NCBI RefSeq assembly: GCF_011009555.1
Contig: NZ_QXHD01000004.1
Location: forward strand, 6,326,737 to 6,378,837
Length of the DNA stretch: 52,101 nucleotides
Source of the DNA: Adonisia turfae CCMR0081
GTDB taxonomy: Bacteria > Cyanobacteriota > Cyanobacteriia > Phormidesmidales > Phormidesmidaceae
Direction of reading: 5' to 3'
The notes beneath the pieces were generated by a model. It was not told the origin of the DNA and made no database searches. It was given only the letters and a program-made list of their open reading frames with translations. Both the position numbers and the translations under genes were made by a program. This document shows positions 1 to 8,895 of the stretch, piece after piece; position 1 is the stretch's first letter, and each line of letters starts with the position of its first letter.

Positions 1-3000
1 CAGGTAGGAAGCAACTAGGTCGGGAGCTGCCAGAGCATTGCCTTCACCTTCAGGAAACGCATTGAGGCGGAAAGTATTGTGAGTTTGCCAGCTGTTCTCG
101 GGGTTCGTGGGGATGGTGCCGTCATCGTTGACGTTATTAATGCTATAGGCGTGCTGGTTCCAAATCTGACGGGTAGAGACCCAGGTATCGTTGCGATCTC
201 CAATCACGAAAATGCCCGTTTGCGGACCAAAACCAGCAAGTTGGTTAGCAACTGCGACAATTTCGGCATTGCCATCTGCATCTACATCAGCAATTACGGG
301 TAATTCATAGGTGGTACCTGAGCTTTTGGGCAGCTCATAAAGAACCTCTCCATCAGAACCGTTGTAGATTCTCAAGAATAGCTCATCACCATAAACCACC
401 TCGACTTGGCCATCCCCATCAAAGTCAAAGACGGATGAACCTGTCACATTAGAGCTATTATCACGAGTCTGTTTCTGCCATTTAACCGATCCATCGGCTT
501 CAAACACAACATACCTATTTGCACTAGCTACACCAATTTCAGGCTCTCCATCTCCATCCAAATCTGCAATTGTGGGAGGACCGCCTCTACCACCACCAGG
601 AATAATGACATTGCCCCACTTTAGTTCACCAGTGTATTCGAGCAGGTGAACCCGTCCGCTCGAAACAACAACAATTTCAGGATTTGGGTCATCATCAAAG
701 TTACCGATAGCAGGGAACCCGTCCCTAATGGTCGCATTCCAATACAGAGATCCGTCTGCTCGGTAAGCGCTTCTACCTGCGACGACTTCTGGAGTGCCAT
801 CCAGATCTAAATCTGCAACCGTGGAAAGTGGCCCTCCGCCGTTATTTCCCTGGCCAAGACCGCCAAACGTGTTACCACTCCAAAGTAATTGCCCTTCATT
901 ATTCAGAACATTTGCTCCAATAATAATTTCTGGAGTGCCATCTTGGTTCAGATCGGCAATTGAAGCTCCGCCCCAATGAGCAGCTCCCCAAATGGCATCG
1001 CTCTTCCATTTGAACGTACCATCGTTTTCAAAAGCAATCAGACCACCATTCTCATAACCGGCAATAATCTCTGGTTGATCATCATTATCAATATCACCAA
1101 TGGCGACGCTAGCAGCAGCAATGACTTCATACTCAGGATTAGTGACGGTCCAAATCTCACTACCATCCGCACCGCTAATGGCTCGTAATTTTCCGTTAGC
1201 ATTGTAGATGCTACCTGTATACGTACTGAAGACAACATCAGGAATTTCATCTTCATTTACGTCGATGACGGCAGGAGTCATCATTACCTGATTCGAGTTA
1301 GGTTCGACGGTGAACTCCCGCTTGTTCCACTCCACTACTGGGTCAAATTCACTGATAGACTGTGCAATGCAGTCATGGCTACTAAAGGATAAGTTATTTG
1401 TCTCGTCAGTTTCGGTAACTGCATTGTCACTATCTACAAATCCCCAAATGGGCACACCCAAGAAGCTAACCGTTCCTGCCAGATCAGCCGTGACAGTTTG
1501 AGAGGCACCAGCTGCTAAAGGAGCCGTAATGGTTGTGCTACCCAGGACATTATCAATATCCTGGTCATAGGTTTGATTAGCATTAGTGTCCTCAAAGAAG
1601 AGAACATCAAAGGGTTGGGTGAGGTTATTATTTCCGTTATTGGTGATTTCAGCCGAAGCAGAGCCGGTTAAGGCTAGGGTTTGACCATTAACAGCAAGGT
1701 TGCTAGGAGTGACTTCGTCAATTGTCAGGTCAATATCTGGGGCATCAACAAACTGAATCGTGAATTCTTGTTCATCAGCTCCGCCGCGACCATCTTCAAC
1801 GCGAACAGTAACATAAGTGCTGGTGTTGTCAGTCTCAACACTCAATCGGGCAAAATCAATGAAATAAGACTCATTAAATTGTTGGCCTGAATCGGTTTCA
1901 ACACCTCCTTGAATGAAGACATCAAGGATACCATCGGAGGTAAAAGAGGTTAATTGTTCATCTGATAGTACAAAATCAACTAGACCAGTTCCTGTAGTAC
2001 TTTGGTCTAAGTCATCAAATGCATTTGTCACTTCAATGTCTTCGATGAAGAGCCGATCATCGAGCCCTCCGGTTCCAAATCTATTTCCTCCATCTTCAAT
2101 ACCACCAATGGCAATTTCTAAGCTTGCTCTACTTGGAGTTAGACCTGCTAAAGCTTCTGACAAATCATGGCTCCACTCAAAGTCATTGTTACCTTCAGGG
2201 CGGAAGCGCTTGTTGAATCTTGCATCTAAGTCTGTAAATGATGGATCGTTGGATTCTTGATTATTAAATTCGATTTCTGGAACAGGCTGGCCAATATTTC
2301 CTGAACCAAAGCCAAAGAAATCCTCATCTCCAAAAGTATCGATAATTATTTGGTTCTCAATAGGCGAAGGGAACCAAGAGATCTCTCCTGTCTCTGGATT
2401 AATCTCCATGCCCTCTGGTTTTTCCACCAAAGAGTAGGTCAATGTGTCATCATCAGGATCGATCGCATCAACGTCATAGTTATAATCGCCAACCCTAAGC
2501 GATTGTCTTGTGAATCCACTATAAACAAGATCTGGTTGAGAGAAGTTATAGAAGCCAAACTTTCCAGACGTATAAGTATCATCTTGTAAGGTTATAGATT
2601 CTATAACTTGATCATCTTGCTGAATTGTGATTGTGAACTCACCTGGCGTAAAGTCTAGAAAGAATTGGTAGTCGGTAAAGTGTTGATATGAAATATCATT
2701 TTGAAAAATAGTACGAACCCGTTCGCTACTATTTTCCGTGGGCCACAGGTCAGTAAAACTAATAGGAGCATCAGAATCAACTACCTTGATACTCATACCT
2801 TGTTCAGCGATACCCCAACCCGGTTGATTTTGGGTAGCCTGCTTCCAGTCAAAGAGATAAAAATGATCAGGATCTTGATATCCAAATACAAATCCCATCA
2901 AGTCATCATCAATGTCTGTATCTACACGCCAGCTACCTTCAATACGATCATTTGTTAGATCAAAGTCACTTAAGAAAATAGAAGGATATGCATTTACAGT

Positions 3001-5850
3001 TTGTCTGACTACTGTGCTGTCTTCTTCAAGAACCCAATTTGCAGAAATAAGATCATCGGGCTTATATTCTATAACTGACCATTCAGAGAGGTTAGCCGGA
3101 GCTGCTTGATCCAGAGTCGAAGAGAGTTGTAATTTTACAACCGGTTCACTCACAATTACTGGATCATGGTTGCCTTCTTCCGGCAACACATTCACCACAT
3201 AGTTCTGCACTGCCACACCACCCTGGCTATCGGAAACCTCAATGGACACCTCATGCTGACCACCGTTTTCTGCTGAAAGACTTTCTGCTGTTGGTGTCCA
3301 AGTGACTTTGCCTGTACTTGGATCAATCTCCATCCCTGATGGATGTTTCAACAACCCATAGGTCAGCTCGTCATAATCGAGATCCGTTGCATCTGCATCA
3401 TACTCATAGGCCGTATTCACCCGTGCATCCACCACCGGTCCGGTCGTAAACACTGGTGGTCGATTGGGCGGTGCATCGCCTACCACTACATCAAACAACT
3501 GCTCTGCCACACCACCACGCCCATCCACTACCCGCACCGTAATACTCTGGGTACCCCGATCTGCTTCTTGGGGAGCCCACTCAATTTCCCCAGTTTCTGG
3601 GTTAATAGTCATTTCCCTCGGTGCTACCACCAGAGAGTAGGTTATCGGATCTCCCTCAGGGTCAGTGGCGTCCACATCATAGCGATAGGGCTTACCAATC
3701 AACCCTTCTACATTAGGCTCAGAGGTAATTACTGGCCCGTCATTTAGGCTACCTAGAAACACCAAATCATAAGTAAACTGATTCCCTTGGGGATTCTTAA
3801 AGCGAAGGGTAGCACTTTTGGTTGCATTGCCCGGAGCCAGGGTACTGTCTGTAACCAGATTAGAAAGGTTGTAGTAGGGCAATCCATCCAGGGTAAGTCC
3901 ATCTGCTTCCAATACAGTTACGGTTGGGTCGCTAATGTTAGTGACTGCCACGATCAAAGGCTTATCAAGCCCATACTGACCAGTGTTGCGCGCCGTAAAG
4001 TCTGCAAATAAGGTCTCAGTCTCTTCATTAAATGACGTTTGATCATAGTCAACTGCAAGACTGGCAGACACATCTTGAATACCTTCAAAGATAAAAGACT
4101 CTGCTAGGTCTTGCGTCGGTGTAGGAATGCCCTCTGTTGGGGGCAGCACATCAGCCGCTAAGGTTTTAATATCCCTGATGCGGGCCTGTGTAGTCGTATC
4201 GTCATCATTATTAACCAGTCGCAGAATCAATGTGGCCTCTGTACCTTCTGCAATGCTTGCCAGGTTAACAGTAATGGTTTGCCCATCCTGACTAACGCCA
4301 TTGGCCAGTTGGGGAGTTTCCCCTTCGGTCCAGTTAAAAAATGCATCTCGACCGTTGGTAATGGTATGGACCAGGGAATTCCCCTTACTATCCACCAGAG
4401 CAGCCTCAAAGGCATCGTTGATGGCATCATCATCGGTTGTATCAAAGTCGAGATTTGCCAGCGTAAACTGCAGCTTTGACGGCTGCTCTGAAACGACGAT
4501 TGATTGCCTATGGCTAACCTCAAATTGGCTACCTTCTGCCAGCGCAATTTCCCCCTTAACCTGTGGAGGTGCCTTTAACTCATAGCTAAAAATAAGGTCG
4601 TTATAGTCGCGATCTCCCCCACCGGTCATATCCTCCCAGACCATTTCATTGGCAGCCTGGAAGTGAACATGACTCAGTCCGTCTGGATTTGCACCTGGGT
4701 GGGAAAAGAAAGCAATAGGACCTCCATCCAAGCGGTTGTAGGGGTTCTGGGTAAGAAATTCTGTTGTTGTTGCATCTTGAATTAGATACCACCCCAGGAA
4801 CTTACCCGCAGGAATCTGATATTGACTAACCGAGCCTGCATTTTGCCCTCTAGCAAAAACTACCTGCCGATTTGCTTGAGACAGTGCAGCAACGGCATAT
4901 CCCTGGGAACCGGGTTTAAGATTACCAATGTGCCCCTCAGCATCATCCACTAAAAAAAAGCCCATTTCATTACGGAAACCTGCTGATTGACTTAGTAGAT
5001 CTACCGTTAACGTAGCGAATTGACCAATGTCTCCAGGAATTTGTACCCCAGCTTTGCTAACCAGCAGTACAGCATCATTAAAATCTTGATCGCCACCACC
5101 CCATAAATCTTCCCAGGCAAATCGCTGAATGTCCTCACCAAAAGATTGACTACGGACATGGTCAACCCCATCCGGATTGGCACCATCTAATGAGAAAAAG
5201 GCCGTAGGACCTTGCCCTCCTTTATTATCAGGATTATGCGCTAGCCAATCTGCAGTACTACTGTCTTGGACCAGATAAAATGCAAGCCTGTCTCCTGCTT
5301 TGAAACTCAACTCTTTCCAAGCACCCGTTTGCTGTCCATGGGGAAACAACACCTGTCGAGACGGGCTATTCAGAGCGGCTTTGGCAAAGCCTGTATCTCC
5401 AGGGGCCACACCATTAACCTTGCCATCAGCATCAATGGCAAACACTCCAATCTCGTTGTTTAGTTTAGCATCCTGATAGGTCCACTGAAATCGTAGCGTT
5501 ATCGTTTCACCCGCATTCCCAGATACTACAAATAAGTCACCAATGGCGCTTGTATTATCAGCTAGCAAACTGCCATCAGTAATACCGGTTAACGTATCAC
5601 TTTCAGGGACATCTGATGTAGGGATAATCTGTGAACTATTAACATCAGCAGCTGCGATTAACGGGTCTTCACTGACAACATCCGAGAAAAACGTTAATGG
5701 TTCCAATACATGGTCATTTTCCGGCAAGCTAACATGGCTATCCGCTGGAGTATTGAAACGACCATTCTTTTGAGTAGTCCCTGGTAAATTAGGACTCTCT
5801 TGCAAGGGCAACAGGCCTTCATCGGAGAAGGACGAATCCAATCCGTTCAT
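1..5850 (-). CDS. Large modular secreted-type protein (DUF4114 x2, Ig-like, CARDB, FG-GAP/VCBS propeller), 3' end outside window
   Basis: One uninterrupted minus-strand frame of at least 1950 codons, starting at ATG 5850 and still open at the left edge. In order: two DUF4114-type domains (about residues 100-262 and 275-425), each ending in the acidic WEDLWGGGDQDFND / WEDMTGGGDRDYND signature; an unassigned stretch to about 570; Ig-like repeats (about 705-790 and 793-890) with DATDPEGDPITYSL-like cores; a third Ig-like domain broken by two inserts, the first resembling a thrombospondin C-terminal domain (GFVFGYQDPDHFYLF); a CARDB-like domain (about 1370-1485); then about eight FG-GAP/VCBS repeats with DxDxDG calcium-type loops such as DLDGDGEPEI. 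No N-terminal signal peptide is visible, so type I export through the missing C-terminus is possible. The frame stays open upstream to a stop at 5908-5910 without another ATG/GTG/TTG. It is likely a calcium-binding adhesin or matrix protein; its substrate is unknown. Confidence 0.85.
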   Translation of the reverse strand, partial: MNGLDSSFSDEGLLPLQESPNLPGTTQKNGRFNTPADSHVSLPENDHVLEPLTFFSDVVSEDPLIAAADVNSSQIIPTSDVPESDTLTGITDGSLLADNTSAIGDLFVVSGNAGETITLRFQWTYQDAKLNNEIGVFAIDADGKVNGVAPGDTGFAKAALNSPSRQVLFPHGQQTGAWKELSFKAGDRLAFYLVQDSSTADWLAHNPDNKGGQGPTAFFSLDGANPDGVDHVRSQSFGEDIQRFAWEDLWGGGDQDFNDAVLLVSKAGVQIPGDIGQFATLTVDLLSQSAGFRNEMGFFLVDDAEGHIGNLKPGSQGYAVAALSQANRQVVFARGQNAGSVSQYQIPAGKFLGWYLIQDATTTEFLTQNPYNRLDGGPIAFFSHPGANPDGLSHVHFQAANEMVWEDMTGGGDRDYNDLIFSYELKAPPQVKGEIALAEGSQFEVSHRQSIVVSEQPSKLQFTLANLDFDTTDDDAINDAFEAALVDSKGNSLVHTITNGRDAFFNWTEGETPQLANGVSQDGQTITVNLASIAEGTEATLILRLVNNDDDTTTQARIRDIKTLAADVLPPTEGIPTPTQDLAESFIFEGIQDVSASLAVDYDQTSFNEETETLFADFTARNTGQYGLDKPLIVAVTNISDPTVTVLEADGLTLDGLPYYNLSNLVTDSTLAPGNATKSATLRFKNPQGNQFTYDLVFLGSLNDGPVITSEPNVEGLIGKPYRYDVDATDPEGDPITYSLVVAPREMTINPETGEIEWAPQEADRGTQSITVRVVDGRGGVAEQLFDVVVGDAPPNRPPVFTTGPVVDARVNTAYEYDADATDLDYDELTYGLLKHPSGMEIDPSTGKVTWTPTAESLSAENGGQHEVSIEVSDSQGGVAVQNYVVNVLPEEGNHDPVIVSEPVVKLQLSSTLDQAAPANLSEWSVIEYKPDDLISANWVLEEDSTVVRQTVNAYPSIFLSDFDLTNDRIEGSWRVDTDIDDDLMGFVFGYQDPDHFYLFDWKQATQNQPGWGIAEQGMSIKVVDSDAPISFTDLWPTENSSERVRTIFQNDISYQHFTDYQFFLDFTPGEFTITIQQDDQVIESITLQDDTYTSGKFGFYNFSQPDLVYSGFTRQSLRVGDYNYDVDAIDPDDDTLTYSLVEKPEGMEINPETGEISWFPSPIENQIIIDTFGDEDFFGFGSGNIGQPVPEIEFNNQESNDPSFTDLDARFNKRFRPEGNNDFEWSHDLSEALAGLTPSRASLEIAIGGIEDGGNRFGTGGLDDRLFIEDIEVTNAFDDLDQSTTGTGLVDFVLSDEQLTSFTSDGILDVFIQGGVETDSGQQFNESYFIDFARLSVETDNTSTYVTVRVEDGRGGADEQEFTIQFVDAPDIDLTIDEVTPSNLAVNGQTLALTGSASAEITNNGNNNLTQPFDVLFFEDTNANQTYDQDIDNVLGSTTITAPLAAGASQTVTADLAGTVSFLGVPIWGFVDSDNAVTETDETNNLSFSSHDCIAQSISEFDPVVEWNKREFTVEPNSNQVMMTPAVIDVNEDEIPDVVFSTYTGSIYNANGKLRAISGADGSEIWTVTNPEYEVIAAASVAIGDIDNDDQPEIIAGYENGGLIAFENDGTFKWKSDAIWGAAHWGGASIADLNQDGTPEIIIGANVLNNEGQLLWSGNTFGGLGQGNNGGGPLSTVADLDLDGTPEVVAGRSAYRADGSLYWNATIRDGFPAIGNFDDDPNPEIVVVSSGRVHLLEYTGELKWGNVIIPGGGRGGPPTIADLDGDGEPEIGVASANRYVVFEADGSVKWQKQTRDNSSNVTGSSVFDFDGDGQVEVVYGDELFLRIYNGSDGEVLYELPKSSGTTYELPVIADVDADGNAEIVAVANQLAGFGPQTGIFVIGDRNDTWVSTRQIWNQHAYSINNVNDDGTIPTNPENSWQTHNTFRLNAFPEGEGNALAAPDLVASYL

Positions 5851-5897
5851 GTTGTTATCTACAGGGGGCAGATCAAGCGTTGGAACTAAACCGCTAA

Positions 5898-5921
5898 GTA
5901 CGTAATTTCACGATTACGTAC
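5898..5921. promoter_or_regulatory. Perfect 9-bp inverted repeat, candidate operator
   Basis: GTACGTAAT and ATTACGTAC flank a 6-bp centre (TTCACG). The palindrome lies 48 bp upstream of the ATG of the large minus-strand gene and within the divergent spacer shared with the plus-strand operon. There is no T-run on either side, so it looks more like a protein-binding site than a terminator. No regulator gene is adjacent. Confidence 0.4.
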
Positions 5922-6110
5922 ACATAAATGATCGGTAACTAGATTGAAAGATCCGGATAATTATTGTTAAGAAAAAATATTAAGCTCTAACAGCTAATTT
6001 CTAAACATGAGTCAAATTTTGAGGCTTTGTAAGGTCTGACTTTTGTCTAAGAATAGGATTTGGAATTGCTGAGACGGTAAACAAGCTAGATGTAAAATAT
6101 GTTCGAAGCC

Positions 6111-6139
6111 AATAGCTAGTCGGCACTAATAGCTAGTCG
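6111..6139. repeat. Two 12-bp direct repeats spaced 17 bp apart
   Basis: AATAGCTAGTCG occurs at 6111-6122 and again at 6128-6139. The copies lie in the divergent spacer between the large minus-strand gene and the plus-strand secretion operon, so they may bind an activator or response regulator. Outside this pair I see no third copy. Apart from these, the palindrome at 5898 and a possible -10 box, the 504-bp spacer (5851-6354) is AT-rich with no other structure I can support. Confidence 0.35.
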
Positions 6140-6204
6140 TTACGTCTATATCAATGTCAGTTAATACATGGGAATTTTGACCTAATCAGTCTTAGCTTCT
6201 TGCT

Positions 6205-6210
6205 TATAAT
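6205..6210 (+). promoter_or_regulatory. Possible -10 box of the secretion operon
   Basis: A consensus TATAAT lies 145 bp upstream of the first ATG of the plus-strand operon (6355). A TTGACC sequence at 6177-6182 is upstream, but the 22-bp spacing is too long for a standard sigma-70 promoter. An activator-dependent promoter using the direct repeats at 6111-6139 would fit, but this is a guess. Confidence 0.25.
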
Positions 6211-6354
6211 TTTTTGCGCTGGATGCATTCGGACTGTACTTATGGTTAAAACTCATTTTGAAAGCATTAATCTACCTATATCAGGGCTTTCAGCTTCTAT
6301 AATTTCCGGCTAAAGGTTGGAAATCCTTGCATCTTCCAGAAATGTGTACTTAGT

Positions 6355-7626
6355 ATGGGTGCTTCAGCTCTCTCTGATTTAGCAAAATTACTTGAGCAGT
6401 ATGAAAGCATGCTGTCACATCTTCAAATCGAAGAAAAGTCAAGCATTGATGACATTTGCTTGAATATCTTAATTGTCAGAGATCAAATCCAAGACTTGTT
6501 TCAATCTCAACGACCTCTATCTAGCAAATATTTACCAACACTAAGTAAGTTAGACAAAGAGCTTAAGCAAAAAAGCGAATTAATCATTCAACATATCCCC
6601 TTAGCAGAGTGGCGAGAAATCATTAAACCTTCTGAGTATGCCTGGTGGTGGCATTTCGAAAAGAAACCTCCAGCTCATCCATGGAATCGCCTAAATTGGC
6701 TATGGGAAGGTGCAACACTAATTACTTTAACTATTGACTTTGCATTGGTAGCAGCCATTTCATCTCGTTTCTTGGCAGGTGGTCCAGATACATTGAGTGC
6801 TTTAGCTATTGCAGGACAAAGTGCTGTTGCTTTGCTGGTAGCAGGTGGCCCCCTAACCAAGATTGGTCAGCAGGCTATTGAAAGGCTCCTTCAAAGGATG
6901 AAGCTGCCTAAATACTTATGGCATGAAGCAAAGCTAATAATGGCAGTAGTATTTTTGCTTTGCTTAGTGGGATTACAAAATTCATTACCAAGGTTTGCTA
7001 ATTTTTACGTTAAACGTGGCATTAAGTCACAACAGAAATTTCAAACTACAAGTGCCTTAGCTAACTACAAGCGTGCTACTGAGCTAGACCCTAGCAATAC
7101 AGAAGCTCATTTTCGTTTAGGGAGTACTTATGAACAGTTGTTAGATTTAGAACAGGCTCGTTCTCAGTATCATATTGCGATGTTAGGGGGTTGCATTGAA
7201 GCCTATAACAATTTAGGCAGACTATATCTTATTGAAGATGAAGATTTCCCTGCAGCTGCTTTATTGTTAAAGCAAGGATTTGCATACCTTGAAAATGATA
7301 TACGTATAACAGAATGTATTTCAGCAGATGAGAATGCTCTTAAATATGCATTTCTTAAAAATTTAGGTTGGGCTGAGCTAAATCAAAGCCGTTACGGCGA
7401 AGCAAAAGGCGATTTACAGACAGCAATTGAGCTAAATGATGAAAAAGCAGCTGCTTATTGCTTGTTAGCTCAAGTTCTAGAAAAAGAAGGACATCCAGAT
7501 ACCTTGTCAACTTGGAAAGCTTGCCTTGGTAGAGCGAGCGAGTTCAATGCTGATGAGGCTCAATGGATTGATATGGCCCAGCAGGCTATTGAAGCTAACA
7601 CCTCAGTTAAAAATACTAGACCTTAG
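6355..7626 (+). CDS. Membrane-anchored TPR protein, first gene of secretion/CHAT operon
   Basis: 423 residues with no signal peptide. The N-terminal 120 residues are soluble, charged and helical. Hydrophobic segments follow at about 123-142, 147-168 and 193-212, and then tetratricopeptide-like helices from about 220 to 400 (ALANYKRATELDPSNTEAHF is a clear TPR unit). The topology suggests a cytoplasmic head, a membrane-embedded middle and a TPR domain on one side for protein-protein contacts. It is followed after 133 bp by an exported FecR-like/TPR gene and then by tpsB, tpsA and CHAT genes on the same strand, so it probably anchors or scaffolds that machinery. I do not recognise a specific family, and no enzymatic motif is visible. 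The start was taken as ATG 6355; the ribosome-binding site is weak. Confidence 0.8.
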   Translation: MGASALSDLAKLLEQYESMLSHLQIEEKSSIDDICLNILIVRDQIQDLFQSQRPLSSKYLPTLSKLDKELKQKSELIIQHIPLAEWREIIKPSEYAWWWHFEKKPPAHPWNRLNWLWEGATLITLTIDFALVAAISSRFLAGGPDTLSALAIAGQSAVALLVAGGPLTKIGQQAIERLLQRMKLPKYLWHEAKLIMAVVFLLCLVGLQNSLPRFANFYVKRGIKSQQKFQTTSALANYKRATELDPSNTEAHFRLGSTYEQLLDLEQARSQYHIAMLGGCIEAYNNLGRLYLIEDEDFPAAALLLKQGFAYLENDIRITECISADENALKYAFLKNLGWAELNQSRYGEAKGDLQTAIELNDEKAAAYCLLAQVLEKEGHPDTLSTWKACLGRASEFNADEAQWIDMAQQAIEANTSVKNTRP

Positions 7627-7759
7627 TCGTATTCAAAGTATATTTTGCATCAAGTTTTTTCCCAGAAACACTAATTTACTCACGTATCCCTATATAAGTT
7701 CTAAGGTCCATCTACATCATTACAAAGTGTTTCTTTAACCCTGTAGATCGATTAAGTAT

Positions 7760-8842
7760 ATGCCCCTTCAAAAATATGTTGTACATGCGCTTTTAGCAAG
7801 TGGTGCCGTACTGGTTTGCCCGTCAGCTGTACTAGCAGCCAACAGTTATCGAATTATTGAAACTCAGGGAAATGTCTGGGCTCAATATCCAGGACAAAAC
7901 CATTTCCAAATTGTCAGGACTGGAATGCAATTCCCAGCCTATACTCTGTTAAAAACTGGTCCAAATAGTCATGCTCAGATTGGATGCCCTGGTTCGTCAG
8001 TTTGGACGCTGAGAGCCAATCGTACATCAGGAATAGAGGCAGAGTGTTTAGAACATGCTTCTGATGAGGTGATACGGATAGGTCTTCAGACTGACAACCT
8101 TCTGGGAGGTATCAATTCAGAAATTCCTTATGTTACCAGTCCACGTCGAACATCGATTCTTGGTTTAGCGCTGACTCTTCGTTGGAATCCTGTCGAAGAT
8201 GCATCGGGCTATATTGTGAGAGTAATGGAATCAGGCAATGAGGAGATTTGGATAGAACAAGTTACTGGTTCTGAGGTGAAATATTCAGGAGAACCGTTAA
8301 CTCCGGGTAAAAGCTACAGAGTCATTGTGGAAGTCATTGACGGATTATCCTCTCAATTAGATGAAGGAGCAGATGAGTCAGACTTTGAGCTACTTTATCC
8401 GGAACATGTAGCACGGGTAAACACTGAAATCGCCAAAATAAAGGAACAAAATCTGCCAACTAATATGCAGGCATTAGAGTTGGCATACCTTTATATGGAG
8501 GAAAACTTATTGTCAGAAGCCATTGATGTACTTGAGTCTGTTACAAGTACTGCTGATAGCAATTCCGAAGTGTTTCAGGTACTGGGAGACTTGTATCGCT
8601 ACGTAGGACTTAATTTATTAGCATTATCGAGCTATGAACAGGCCATTAGCATCGCAACCCAACAACAAAGTATCCTGGGGCAAGCAAATGCAAAATCTGG
8701 TTTAGCAGAAATAAAAGTATTGCTAGGTGAATTAGATAAAGCCCTTCAGCTTTTAACTGAAGCACAGCAAGCTTATGATGAGTTGGGCAATGCAGACCGT
8801 TCTGAAGAGCTGCAAGAACGTTTAGATGTACTAAGTCCTTAA
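7760..8842 (+). CDS. Exported FecR-like / fibronectin-like / TPR protein
   Basis: 360 residues. A classical signal peptide (about 1-26, ending AVLAA) points to the periplasm or cell surface. Residues about 27-110 (ETQGNVWAQY...GMQFPAYTLLKTGPNSHAQI) look like the beta-rich FecR-type domain common in cyanobacterial TPR proteins. Residues about 130-190 resemble a fibronectin-III-like fold (LRWNPVEDASGYIVRV; LTPGKSYRVIVEVIDG). Residues about 220-355 form TPR helices (ELAYLYMEENLLSEAIDVLE; GDLYRYVGLNLLALSSYEQA). It sits 53 bp upstream of the TpsB gene. A role as a periplasmic adaptor or chaperone for exoproteins waiting for secretion is an inference; no catalytic residues are apparent. Confidence 0.8.
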   Translation: MPLQKYVVHALLASGAVLVCPSAVLAANSYRIIETQGNVWAQYPGQNHFQIVRTGMQFPAYTLLKTGPNSHAQIGCPGSSVWTLRANRTSGIEAECLEHASDEVIRIGLQTDNLLGGINSEIPYVTSPRRTSILGLALTLRWNPVEDASGYIVRVMESGNEEIWIEQVTGSEVKYSGEPLTPGKSYRVIVEVIDGLSSQLDEGADESDFELLYPEHVARVNTEIAKIKEQNLPTNMQALELAYLYMEENLLSEAIDVLESVTSTADSNSEVFQVLGDLYRYVGLNLLALSSYEQAISIATQQQSILGQANAKSGLAEIKVLLGELDKALQLLTEAQQAYDELGNADRSEELQERLDVLSP

Positions 8843-8895
8843 ACAGACTGTCCAATAATTTTTTCTATTAACTACGAATACTGCAGGAGCTTTAA

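Noticed and set aside
1913..2260. Plus-strand frames of 60-134 codons opposite the giant modular gene
   Set aside because: The minus-strand frame is continuous over the whole region with recognisable domains; the plus-strand frames are its complement.
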